Origin: Actinomycetota bacterium
GTDB taxonomy: Bacteria; Actinomycetota; Thermoleophilia; Solirubrobacterales; JACPNS01
Direction: 5' to 3'
Length of the DNA: 64,000 nucleotides
Assembly (NCBI GenBank): GCA_016213645.1
Contig: JACQZY010000007.1
Coordinates: 153,704 to 217,703 of the forward strand
Position numbers and translations under genes: made by a program. Below are positions 18,065 through 28,996 of this stretch, piece by piece (within the stretch, counting starts at the first letter, position 1; every line of letters starts with the position of its first letter). Under the pieces are notes generated by a model, which had not been told where the DNA came from, did not search any database, and worked only from the letters and a program-made list of their open reading frames with translations.

Positions 18065-19030
18065 ATGCACACTTCCGTCGACTTCCAGGCCTTCGGCGAG
18101 TCACTCTCGCGCAGTCTTGAAGCCGAGACAGGCTCGCCTCAAACCGAAAGCAACGCAGACCTCCGCGAAGTGTGCCGATGTCTCCTGGCGACTCGCGGCC
18201 GGAATTTACGCGGCCGTCTTTTGCTTGCCGCCGCGCACCAGGGCCCGCGTTTCAATTCGCCGCAGGTTCGCGCTGCCGCCAACGCGATTGAGCTTCTTCA
18301 TTTAGCAAGCCTTGCCCATGACGATGTCATCGATTCCGGTACTTTGCGACGCGGAGCTCCTACGGTCGGAGCGAAATTCGGCCAGCGAGCGGCGGCTTTC
18401 GCCGGCGCGTCGCTGTTCGCTCATGCTGTTGAGACGATGGCCGAGTGCGGATCAAATGAACTGGAGCAATTCGCCGCGACAGCGCGTGATATGTGCGACG
18501 GAGGCATGCGCGAGCTTCGCGACCTATTCAACATCGAGCGCACTCCGGCGGATTGCGGCGCCGTAGCGAAGCTGAAAACGGCAAGCGCGTTCCGCCTGGC
18601 CGCACGTCTTGGCGCCGGCCTTTCCGGTGCCGAAAAAGCGACCGTCACTGACGTCACCAAGTTCGGACTTGACTTCGGGATCGCCTACCAAATCTGGGAC
18701 GATTTGGTGGATCTGCTTGCAGACCCCACCGTCAGCGGCAAGACACCGGGGAGCGACCTTCGCCACGGCGTCTACACGCTACCCGTCATTCACGCGTGCG
18801 AGGAAGATGCCGCGATACGGAAGCTCCTCGGCGCGCCGAACGAGTCGGACGAGGAACAGGCGCGCCTCGTCGCCGCGGTCAAGGCCACGGGCGGCGTGGA
18901 ACGGGCCGCGGACGCCGCCGCCTACCACGCGGCATGTGCCGCAAAGATCGCCGGCTCACTACCACGACCCGAGCCGCTGCGCGATTTGCTTGATGAAGTT
19001 CGCAAATCGCATCTGGGACTGCTGCCGTGA
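18065..19030 (+). CDS. Polyprenyl diphosphate synthase
   Basis: A 321-residue all-helical trans-prenyltransferase that condenses isopentenyl diphosphate onto an allylic diphosphate. Both metal-binding aspartate motifs are intact: DDVID at residues 86-90 and DDLVD at 212-216. The KTPGSDLRHGVYTLPV segment that follows the second motif is also typical. The chain length made cannot be deduced safely. The ATG at 18065 was preferred to a TTG at 18056, and neither has a clear ribosome-binding site. The stop overlaps the next gene's GTG by 4 bp (GTGA), so the synthase and the reductase fusion are translationally coupled. Confidence 0.9.
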   Translation: MHTSVDFQAFGESLSRSLEAETGSPQTESNADLREVCRCLLATRGRNLRGRLLLAAAHQGPRFNSPQVRAAANAIELLHLASLAHDDVIDSGTLRRGAPTVGAKFGQRAAAFAGASLFAHAVETMAECGSNELEQFAATARDMCDGGMRELRDLFNIERTPADCGAVAKLKTASAFRLAARLGAGLSGAEKATVTDVTKFGLDFGIAYQIWDDLVDLLADPTVSGKTPGSDLRHGVYTLPVIHACEEDAAIRKLLGAPNESDEEQARLVAAVKATGGVERAADAAAYHAACAAKIAGSLPRPEPLRDLLDEVRKSHLGLLP

Positions 19031-21231
19031 CCGTAAAACTCGAGCCGATTGACGAGGCGGAAGTGGTGATCGTGGGCGCGGGTCCGGCCGGCACGGCGGC
19101 GGCGATAACGCTCTCGCGCCTCGGTCGCGACGTGGTCCTGATCGACCAGCATCGCTTTCCTCGCGACAAACCGTGCGGCGACGGCCTCTGGTCGGGAGCC
19201 GTCGAAGCGCTTCGAGAGTTCGGTTTGGCAAAACTGATCGACGGCGCGATGCCGATTGAGAAAACACAAATCGTCCACATGCAGGACGAACGGCTCGTCG
19301 AACGGCTGACGGCGCGGCGCGGGCCGCAGACCCTCCCACGTTGCATTCCGCGTCAGCGGTTGGATGCTGCACTGCTTGACCTGGCGATCGCCGGCGGTGC
19401 TCGCTTCACATGCGGTAGAGCCCAGGAATTCTTCAAACAAGACGGGTCCGTGACAGCGATCACCGTGCGTCGCGCCGACGGCTCGCGGGGAGCCGTACAC
19501 GGCCGAGCGTTCATCGCCGCCGATGGCGCGACGTCGAGATTGCGACGGCTCGCCGGCGTCGCACCGCCGAAAACAGCCGCTCCCGCCTACGCGATCCGGC
19601 AGTACGTCGGCACGGATCGGCCGCTCGAACCGATCTTCGAGATTCGGACCCCGATCGCCTTTGGACAACATCGACTGCCGGGCTACTCCTGGATATTCCC
19701 GGTCGATGAGAACATCGCGAATATCGGCGTCGGTCTTTTCCGGGGAGCCGGCTCGCGTAATAACAAGCACTATTCCCTGCGCGAGTTACTGCGAGCTTTC
19801 ACGGACGAACTTCGCTCGGACTCACGAACCGAATTCGGCGACCTCGACGAGTTGTCGCCACCGCAAGGCGCACCGCTCGCGATCGGCTTTGCAGCCGACT
19901 CCGTGCAAAAGGGAAACATCTTCTTCGTCGGTGACGCCGCTCGTCTAACCGATCCGCTGGTCGGAGAGGGAATATCGGCCGCTCTCGAAAGCGGCCGGAT
20001 CACCGGAGACGCCGTCGACGGATGGCTCGATTCCGGTCGCTGCACTCGGCTCGGCGACCGGCTGTCGCGAAGATTCCCCCGTATCGGCCAAGACACGCGA
20101 CTATTGCACCTCACCTACGACCGTCTTGTTGACGAAGCGGGGAGGTCACCAGACGACGCCAAGACCGTCAGAGGCGGAAATGCTTTCCTGGAAGAGGTCG
20201 CAACCGTCTTCATGCGTGGCTCGGACGATAAGCCGGTTCTCGACGAAACGCCCGTCGTATGCGGCGTGGCAGCCAGAGACGATGGCCTGCGTGAGATTTT
20301 TACGGAATTGAACCGCCTCGCGCTTGATGAGTTCCGCGTCGATTTCCCGTTCGCGTTTGAGATGCTGCATCGGAGGCTACGGAGCACCGCGGGGCCGAGC
20401 GTCGCAGCCGGCATGCTTCTGACCGCGAAGGCCCACGGTCTCCCGAGTCACGAAAGTCCGTATTCGGCTGCAATCGCATGCGAATTGACGCTCATAGCGT
20501 CGCACTTTCTCGGTCAGACGTGCAATCAGAGCGAACCAGACAGGCCAAGCCTCGGCAACGGCCTCACGACGCTCATAGCCGACCTCGCCCTCAGCACCGG
20601 TCTGCAACTGGCCGTGAGCCTGGGCCCCGCCGAAACGGCCGGCCTGGCCCGCCTTTCGCGCACGGTTTTCGAAGGCGCGATGAGCGAAGCCGTCGATACG
20701 TGGCGGACCGATCGCTCCGCCGAGCGATACTTCGCCGCCGCCCATACGCAGTCAGGCGAGCCACACGCATTCGCCGTCGGCCTGGGCGCGCGACTCGCGA
20801 AATACACAGGCGACCACGCTCCCCTCAACGAATTCGGCCAAAACCTCGGCTTGGCCCTCAAAATCTCCAACGACGTCGTCGAGCTTTTTGAGGGCGACGA
20901 GCCGATGGCGCGCGAGCCTGGCGACCAGCTGCGCATGGGCAACTTCACCCTGGCGACGATCTTCGCCCTGGAGAAAGACCCGGATCTGGCCCCTCTTCTT
21001 ACCCTGGAGACGGTCGACAACTCGTTCGAAGAAGCTCTTGCGCGCATCCGCGCGACCGGCGCCATCAAGCGCAGCTTCGCTGAATGCGTTCGTTTCGCGG
21101 AAACGGCGCGGGCGGCGCTTGAACAGGCTGACCTTTGCGGCACGCCGCTCGAAAGCCTGATCAATCTCGCTGTCGATCGCCATAGGGGCTGCCTGACCGA
21201 CCGGTCCGAGGGTCAGCCTGCCGCGACGTGA
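19027..21231 (+). CDS. Geranylgeranyl-reductase-like flavoprotein fused to a degenerate polyprenyl-synthase domain
   Basis: A 734-residue two-part protein. Residues 1 to about 400 form a FAD-dependent reductase of the geranylgeranyl-reductase family. It has a dinucleotide loop GAGPAG (17-22), the CGDGLWSGAVEAL segment from residue 50, and the second FAD motif VGDAARLTDPLVGEGISAAL (301-320). Such enzymes hydrogenate prenyl chains. Residues about 415-720 have the shape of a polyprenyl synthase (PFAFEMLHRRLR, LGLALKISNDVVELF, GDQLRMGNFTLATI). However, the first DDxxD motif is gone and the second reads NDVVE (615-619), so this half is probably inactive. Coupling to an intact synthase suggests that the two form a complex, with the fused domain acting as a subunit or prenyl-chain-binding scaffold. 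Confidence 0.85.
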   Translation: MTVKLEPIDEAEVVIVGAGPAGTAAAITLSRLGRDVVLIDQHRFPRDKPCGDGLWSGAVEALREFGLAKLIDGAMPIEKTQIVHMQDERLVERLTARRGPQTLPRCIPRQRLDAALLDLAIAGGARFTCGRAQEFFKQDGSVTAITVRRADGSRGAVHGRAFIAADGATSRLRRLAGVAPPKTAAPAYAIRQYVGTDRPLEPIFEIRTPIAFGQHRLPGYSWIFPVDENIANIGVGLFRGAGSRNNKHYSLRELLRAFTDELRSDSRTEFGDLDELSPPQGAPLAIGFAADSVQKGNIFFVGDAARLTDPLVGEGISAALESGRITGDAVDGWLDSGRCTRLGDRLSRRFPRIGQDTRLLHLTYDRLVDEAGRSPDDAKTVRGGNAFLEEVATVFMRGSDDKPVLDETPVVCGVAARDDGLREIFTELNRLALDEFRVDFPFAFEMLHRRLRSTAGPSVAAGMLLTAKAHGLPSHESPYSAAIACELTLIASHFLGQTCNQSEPDRPSLGNGLTTLIADLALSTGLQLAVSLGPAETAGLARLSRTVFEGAMSEAVDTWRTDRSAERYFAAAHTQSGEPHAFAVGLGARLAKYTGDHAPLNEFGQNLGLALKISNDVVELFEGDEPMAREPGDQLRMGNFTLATIFALEKDPDLAPLLTLETVDNSFEEALARIRATGAIKRSFAECVRFAETARAALEQADLCGTPLESLINLAVDRHRGCLTDRSEGQPAAT

Positions 21232-21263
21232 GCAGCCGGGAAGTCCGACAGACGTACCGACGG

Positions 21264-24149
<2,886 letters not shown>

Positions 24150-24191
24150 CCTACTAACCGGCCGGCGAGCGCCTGTATGGTTGAGGTTCGA

Positions 24192-24209
24192 GGGTCGGCG
24201 CGCCGACCC
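24192..24209. promoter_or_regulatory. 18-bp perfect palindrome between acnA and the divergent gene
   Basis: GGGTCGGCG is followed directly by its reverse complement CGCCGACCC. It lies 43 bp upstream of the aconitase start and about 95 bp upstream of the divergent Pro/Trp-rich gene. This is a plausible site for a dimeric repressor. The binding protein is unknown. Confidence 0.5.
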
Positions 24210-24229
24210 GCCGATGCGGCGACCCGGCG

Positions 24230-24313
24230 GAATCGATCCATTGGAATTGGCCCATCGGAATCGACCCGTTGAAATCGACCCGTTGAAATCGACGCAGCGG
24301 AATTGACCCAGAC
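24230..24313. repeat. Six tandem 14-bp repeats (iteron-like)
   Basis: Six back-to-back 14-bp units run from 24230 to 24313, with an approximate consensus RAATCGACCCGTTG. The two central copies are nearly identical. They lie directly in front of, and reach into, the start of the Pro/Trp-rich gene. They could be a cooperative protein-binding array or a simple minisatellite. Confidence 0.85.
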
Positions 24314-25664
24314 GATGCTTCCAGACCAACAAGATCCAGTAGGCCAGGCCGGACGAGGCGCCTCGAGCGGCCAGGTGGGCGGCCCCGCGCAGCCCGCGAT
24401 CGCACCGGTGGTACCGCTGCGCCCTGGAACGCTGGGCGTCGACGGTGAAAATCCGTCGCCCCTGTCGCCGACCGTGACAACGACGGCGGCGGCGGCGCCG
24501 CAAATCGGCGGGCAACCGGCGCCGGCATTTTCGCCCACCGGTCAAATGTGGCCGACAAGTCAACCTCCGATCCAAGGCTTGCCGGTGGCACAAACTTGGC
24601 CGGTGGCGCAGGCGTGGCCGGTGGCGCAAGCTTGGCCTACGTCGCAGCCGTGGCCGGCAGCTCAGGCTTGGCCCGCATCGCAGCCATATTCCATGCCACT
24701 GCAGTGGCCAATGGCACAGCCGTTCGCGCAGGCGATGCCGATGGCGCAGCCGTTCGCGCAGGCGATGCCGATGCCGATGGCGCAGGCGCAGTCCTGGCCG
24801 ACTGCGCAGCAACCAGTTCTGACACAGCCGTTCGCGCCAGTTTGGCCGGCACCACAACAGGTCGCACATTCGTGGCCGGCGACCGCACCGGTCGCACATT
24901 CGTGGCCGACGGCGCAACCGGTGCCGGCGCCGCATTACTGGCCGCCCGCGCCCGCGCCCGCACAAACGTGGCCGATAGCCCCGGCGCCGCAACACGCACC
25001 GCCGCACGGGCAGCCATACGCGCCAACGTGGCCGACGTCGCCGCCAAACACGCCGGCGTGGCCGCCATTCCGGCCCACCGAGAACTTCGCCGTGACGATA
25101 GCCGCGCAACCTGGCGCGACACCGGTCTCTCAGACAGCGCCGATTCCCGCGTATGCCGCTGCGCCGCACCCACTCCCGTCCACCGTGAGTCCAGGGCCCG
25201 AGCAATACCTCGCGCCGCAAATGCCGCCTCAGGCGATATCACAGCCGTTCGCGCCACAGTTCGCGCCGCAACCGAACATTCAGCCATTCGCGCCGCCGGT
25301 AAACCAGCCATTCGCGCCGCCGGTCGGCCAGCAGTACGCACCACAGTTCGCGCCGCAGTACGCGCCACAGTACACACCACAGTTCGCGCCGCCGATCGCC
25401 CAGGCCGCGCCGATGCCACCGATGGCCACATTGCCGCTTCTAGTACCCGTACCGCTCGTGATCCCGATCTGCCTGGTCATACCGGTCCCGGTACCGGTAT
25501 CCATGCCCATGCCGTTTTCGTCACCGATCGGCGAGTACGCGCCAATGCCGATGACGCCGATGCCCATGTCACAGGCCCCGCCGGCCACCGGCACCTCAGC
25601 ACAAGCCGTACCGGCCGGACCGCCGATCGGCACGCACACAACTCCCGCGCAGCGCATCGCCTGA
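24303..25664 (+). CDS. Pro/Trp/Gln/Ala-rich low-complexity protein
   Basis: A 453-residue frame of strongly biased composition and no recognisable domain. Residues about 80-260 repeat units of the type (P/A)QxWPxAQ and QPFAQAMPM. Residues about 300-380 repeat [14 protein letters not shown] units. Residues about 385-415 form a hydrophobic Pro/Val/Leu/Ile stretch ([20 protein letters not shown]). No signal peptide is seen. The frame is favoured over the other open frames because its repeats are in phase with codons and because a perfect 9-bp hairpin follows 2 bp after its stop. It starts with TTG at 24303, or possibly ATG at 24315. A scaffold, condensate or adhesive role is possible but unproven. 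Confidence 0.6.
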   Translation: MTQTMLPDQQDPVGQAGRGASSGQVGGPAQPAIAPVVPLRPGTLGVDGENPSPLSPTVTTTAAAAPQIGGQPAPAFSPTGQMWPTSQPPIQGLPVAQTWPVAQAWPVAQAWPTSQPWPAAQAWPASQPYSMPLQWPMAQPFAQAMPMAQPFAQAMPMPMAQAQSWPTAQQPVLTQPFAPVWPAPQQVAHSWPATAPVAHSWPTAQPVPAPHYWPPAPAPAQTWPIAPAPQHAPPHGQPYAPTWPTSPPNTPAWPPFRPTENFAVTIAAQPGATPVSQTAPIPAYAAAPHPLPSTVSPGPEQYLAPQMPPQAISQPFAPQFAPQPNIQPFAPPVNQPFAPPVGQQYAPQFAPQYAPQYTPQFAPPIAQAAPMPPMATLPLLVPVPLVIPICLVIPVPVPVSMPMPFSSPIGEYAPMPMTPMPMSQAPPATGTSAQAVPAGPPIGTHTTPAQRIA

Positions 25665-25666
25665 CA

Positions 25667-25700
25667 GGTGTCTCGAACAACCTCGGTCGCCCGAGACACC
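25667..25700 (+). terminator. Hairpin directly after the Pro/Trp-rich gene
   Basis: GGTGTCTCG (25667-25675) and CGAGACACC (25692-25700) are perfect 9-bp arms around a 16-nt loop, beginning 2 bp after the stop codon. There is no T run. The position supports both transcription termination and the reality of the upstream gene. Confidence 0.6.
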
Positions 25701-25839
25701 CCACCAGATCGCGGGCAGTAGTACGCCCGAAGCGCGGACCGCACCACGCCGATCCGTTTCATTCAGTCCTATCGGCGGACACCAGTCGACGGCGCTCGCA
25801 TCAAATCAGCTCGCGAGCTCCGCCACGGGCGCACTCAGC

Positions 25840-26787
25840 TCACGCCGCCGTCCCAGCCAGTTTCGCGTTCTCCACGTGCGCCGCGGCCGCCAGCGCGGCA
25901 GTCGTCGCATCGCCTACCGCGTTGGTGATCTGACGCACATACTGCGATCGCACGTCACCGGCGGCAAACAGCCCCGCCGTCCGCGTCTCCATCTTGAAGT
26001 CGGTGACGATGTGTCCGCCGTCGTCCAGTTCGACCAGCCCCGGCTCGAAGATGTCGGAGTGCGGGATAAACCCGACAAACGGGAATACCGCGTCCACCGC
26101 AAGTTCGCTCTGCTCACCGGTCGCGACGTTCTTCAGCCGCACGCCGCTGACCTTGCCGTCACCGACGATTTCCTCGACAACGGTGTTGAGCACCTTTTCC
26201 ACCTTGCCGGTGGCATCCAGATGCTCGACTTCCACCGGCGCGGCGCGAAATTCGTCACGACGGTGAATCAGGTAGACCTTCGACGCGTAGCGTGTGAGAA
26301 ATGCGCCCTCTTCGACCGCCGAGTCGCCGCCGCCGACGACCGCAATCGTGCGGTCCTGGAAGAACGCGCCGTCGCATACAGCGCAGTACGACACGCCCAT
26401 GCCCGCCAGTTCGGTCTCGCCGGGTACACCGAGCTTGCGTGCCTCGCCGCCGGCGGTCACGACCACCGCCAGCGCGCGGTACTGATCGCCTTCGTCGGTG
26501 TCGAGTACAAACCACTCGCCGTCTTTCGAGATCTTCGTGACGGTGCCGAACTCAAACTTCGCTCCGAACTTGCGCGCGTGCTCCTCGAACTTCTGCGCCA
26601 CTTCGGGCCCGGTCATCATTGAGAGCCCCGGGTAGTCGTCGATGTCCGCCGTGTTCCAAAGCTGGCCGCCGACGGCGCCGCGCTCCAACACGATCGTGCG
26701 CACGCGGGAACGTCCGGCGTAGAGCGCGGCCGTGATGCCGGCCGGTCCTCCGCCGACGATCGCGATTTCGAATTCGTTTTCGTTCAT
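25840..26787 (-). CDS. trxB: Thioredoxin reductase
   Basis: A 315-residue FAD/NADPH enzyme that reduces thioredoxin. It has the FAD loop GGGPAG near residues 11-16, the redox pair CAVC in SYCAVCDGAFF, and the NADPH loop VGGGDSAVEEG. The C-terminal FAD segment GLFAAGDVRSQYVRQ is also present. The ATG at 26787 was chosen because GGAGAC lies about 4 nt upstream. The upstream ATG at 26808 adds seven residues of no family resemblance. No thioredoxin gene is adjacent. The gene converges on the Pro/Trp-rich gene. Confidence 0.95.
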   Translation of the reverse strand: MNENEFEIAIVGGGPAGITAALYAGRSRVRTIVLERGAVGGQLWNTADIDDYPGLSMMTGPEVAQKFEEHARKFGAKFEFGTVTKISKDGEWFVLDTDEGDQYRALAVVVTAGGEARKLGVPGETELAGMGVSYCAVCDGAFFQDRTIAVVGGGDSAVEEGAFLTRYASKVYLIHRRDEFRAAPVEVEHLDATGKVEKVLNTVVEEIVGDGKVSGVRLKNVATGEQSELAVDAVFPFVGFIPHSDIFEPGLVELDDGGHIVTDFKMETRTAGLFAAGDVRSQYVRQITNAVGDATTAALAAAAHVENAKLAGTAA

Positions 26788-26844
26788 TGCGTCTCCATTC
26801 AATGCCAAATCTCCAGAACCGGTTCAGGCGAAGCGTTCACCGGA

Positions 26845-28029
26845 CTACGCCTGAACATCGCGCGGGGAACCTCGGGCCGCCATTACTTTACTTTTGATAG
26901 TAGCGTCCTCGCGTTCCCACGCTCCGACCTCCCGGCGTAGGCGTACGAACGCTATAAGCCCAGGCAGCGTGGGCAAAATGAACGCGAAAAAGCGATATGC
27001 CAGCACCGCCGCCGTGGCCGCGTAAAGCGGCACGCCAAACGCCGCGTAGCTTCCGATCATGCCGCCCTCGACCGCGCCGACGCCGCCGGGCGTGGGGATC
27101 ACGTTGGCGATCATGCCCACCAGATAACCCATCACCAGAACCGCCAGCGGCGGCGCATCGCTGAAGGCCTTGAAAGACGCCCACAACGTGGCGATGTCAA
27201 ACGCCCACCAGCCCAGAGCGCCGAGCAGGCCCACGTCCCGTCCACGAATCAACTTCAAAGCCACGCGCGTGCCGTGACCAAGCAGTGCCGGCGCCGCGGC
27301 AAAGCGTTTCGCGATTCCGGCCATGCGCCCCCGGCCGTGCGACCAGCGCTCCGCGATCCGCTCCAGATTGCCGGGAATCAGCATCGTCAACAGGAAAAAG
27401 AAGATCACCAATCCCGCGAATGCCGCCGGCACGACCGTCACACCAAACGGCGCCCGGCCCGGGACCGCGCCGGTGCGCAGCAGAATGCCCGTGGTCAGCA
27501 AGGCGATCATGAAGAGTCCGTACAGCACCACATAGAAGGCGACGATGTAACTGACGCTTAGCCGCTTCCCCATGCCCGCCTTGCGCACCGCCCAGAACGT
27601 CAGTGCGATTCCGCCCGCGCCGGCAGCGCCGAACAGCCGCGTCGCGGCAACGCCCGCCATCGAGATCCGGTAACTGCCGCCCCAGCCGACCCGCGGCACC
27701 TCGCGAATGAACACCGCGCGGAACAACCAGATGTAACTCGCGTACGAACCGAGTTCAAGCAGGAGCGCCGCGGCCAGCCACGTACGGTCGCCATCGTCCT
27801 TGACCTTGGTGAGACTGTCCTGGATTCCCGGCAGCTGCGGCAGCACACCGTAGAGGAACGCGATGACCAAAATCACAAAAAACAGCGCGATTGCGATCGT
27901 GCGCTTACTGAAAGCGGATCGCTTGAACCGCTCCCATGCCTGCTCGACCTGATCGTCGCCGGCCGATTCCTCCTCGAAATCCGGCTCCTGATCGAGCGGA
28001 TCAATGTCGTGAGGATCCTGGCCCGCCAA
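26845..28029 (-). CDS. UPF0104/lysylphosphatidylglycerol-synthase-like integral membrane protein
   Basis: A 394-residue membrane protein with about eight helices after an acidic N-terminal tail of roughly 35 residues. The segment VIPTPGGVGAVEGGM...YAAFGVP...AVLAYR is the hallmark of the flippase-like family that includes YbhN/AglD and the membrane part of MprF. Members are associated with lipid or lipid-linked sugar handling. There is no synthase domain, so lysyl transfer is not expected. It is divergent from the subunit II-like gene at 28091, with only 61 bp between the two starts. Confidence 0.85.
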   Translation of the reverse strand: MAGQDPHDIDPLDQEPDFEEESAGDDQVEQAWERFKRSAFSKRTIAIALFFVILVIAFLYGVLPQLPGIQDSLTKVKDDGDRTWLAAALLLELGSYASYIWLFRAVFIREVPRVGWGGSYRISMAGVAATRLFGAAGAGGIALTFWAVRKAGMGKRLSVSYIVAFYVVLYGLFMIALLTTGILLRTGAVPGRAPFGVTVVPAAFAGLVIFFFLLTMLIPGNLERIAERWSHGRGRMAGIAKRFAAAPALLGHGTRVALKLIRGRDVGLLGALGWWAFDIATLWASFKAFSDAPPLAVLVMGYLVGMIANVIPTPGGVGAVEGGMIGSYAAFGVPLYAATAAVLAYRFFAFILPTLPGLIAFVRLRREVGAWEREDATIKSKVMAARGSPRDVQA

Positions 28030-28090
28030 TGTCCGGCGATTATAAGGTCACTGCCAGCCGCCAAGTTCGCACCTTTTACGCATCCGCCGG

Positions 28091-28996
28091 TTGAGCCGTC
28101 GGGCGAGTAGATACAATCCGCGCGCCTTGCTGAACCCAGCTCAAAAATCGACAGGCGCCACGCGCCGTTGCGCGCTTGGAGCGACCGCGTTTTCCGCACT
28201 CGCAATGGCGCTGCCGCAGGCTGCTTCGGCGGGCGTGGCTTCGCCCAATCCCGGCGCCTCGCCGACCGGCCAAGACGTGTTTGTGCTCTACCTGCTGGTG
28301 ATCGGCCTCGGAGCCGTCGCCGTGCTCGCGCTGATCCGCAATCTCTGGATCGCCCTGCGCCACCGTCCGGACGAGCTGCCCAAGCAGGAAGAAGGACTCG
28401 CCCCGCTGGCGATCGCCGCGGCGTTCGTGGCACTTGGCCTCACCGTCGCCGGCGCGATCGGCATGGGCCGCGACCACACTCCAGAGGCTTCAGCCGCAGG
28501 AACACCGTCCGATTACAAGGCCGAGCCATTCAGCGACCCTGGCCTCAAGTCGGGCCACATGGTCAAAACGCCGGCCGGTCCCGCGATGTCGGTCAACGTC
28601 AACGGTCAGCAGTACCTGTGGCGCTACACCTACAGCGGCAAGCAGTCGGGCACCAGCTACCGCGATCTCGTGATTCCCAAGGGTGTCACGGTTCTCTTGA
28701 ACTTCACTTCTTCAGACGTCGTCCACTCATGGTGGGTGCCGGACTTCGGCGGTTCGTTCGACGCGGTGCCCGGCTACTTCAATCGCGGCTGGATCCGCGC
28801 CGACAAGACGGGCGTATTCAAGGGCGCGTCGACGACGATGTCAGGCAGCAACTACCAAAGCATGACAACCCGCGTGATCGTTCTGCCGGTGAAGAACTTT
28901 GAGGCCTGGGCCGAAAGCAAGGCTTCCGACAACTCCGACGCGACGAGCGCACTCGCCGCCGAAAACAGCGGTGCCACGGGAGGCACGACTAAGTGA
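28091..28996 (+). CDS. Cytochrome oxidase subunit II-like protein lacking the CuA site
   Basis: A protein of 301 residues (from a TTG at 28091; a TTG at 28127 is also possible) with a signal-like N-terminus, two membrane helices (about 62-85 and 103-125) and a cupredoxin domain. The domain keeps the fold (VNVNGQQYLWRYTY, VVHSWWVPDFGG) and the first histidine, H212. In the metal loop both cysteines are serine (S247, S251), the glutamate is T249 and the second histidine is Y255; only M258 remains. A dinuclear copper site is therefore impossible, as in quinol oxidases. Its stop overlaps the GTG of the subunit I-like gene by 4 bp, so the two are coupled. Confidence 0.85.
   Translation: MSRRASRYNPRALLNPAQKSTGATRRCALGATAFSALAMALPQAASAGVASPNPGASPTGQDVFVLYLLVIGLGAVAVLALIRNLWIALRHRPDELPKQEEGLAPLAIAAAFVALGLTVAGAIGMGRDHTPEASAAGTPSDYKAEPFSDPGLKSGHMVKTPAGPAMSVNVNGQQYLWRYTYSGKQSGTSYRDLVIPKGVTVLLNFTSSDVVHSWWVPDFGGSFDAVPGYFNRGWIRADKTGVFKGASTTMSGSNYQSMTTRVIVLPVKNFEAWAESKASDNSDATSALAAENSGATGGTTK
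28112..28117 (+). promoter_or_regulatory. Candidate -10 element (TACAAT)
   Basis: TACAAT lies at 28112-28117, 15 bp after a TTGAGC. If used, transcription would start near 28124, just before the TTG at 28127, and the subunit II-like mRNA would be nearly leaderless. The short spacer makes this uncertain. Confidence 0.3.

Noticed and set aside
24150..25220. A 357-codon upstream extension of aconitase, making a 1318-residue frame
   Set aside because: It is Arg/Leu/His-rich, has no resemblance to aconitase, and is antisense to the Pro/Trp-rich gene. The normal aconitase N-terminus begins at 24149.
24548..25933. A 461-residue Ala/Arg/Thr-rich plus-strand frame
   Set aside because: It is a shifted shadow of the Pro/Trp-rich frame, runs on into the antisense of trxB, and has no stop near the hairpin at 25667.
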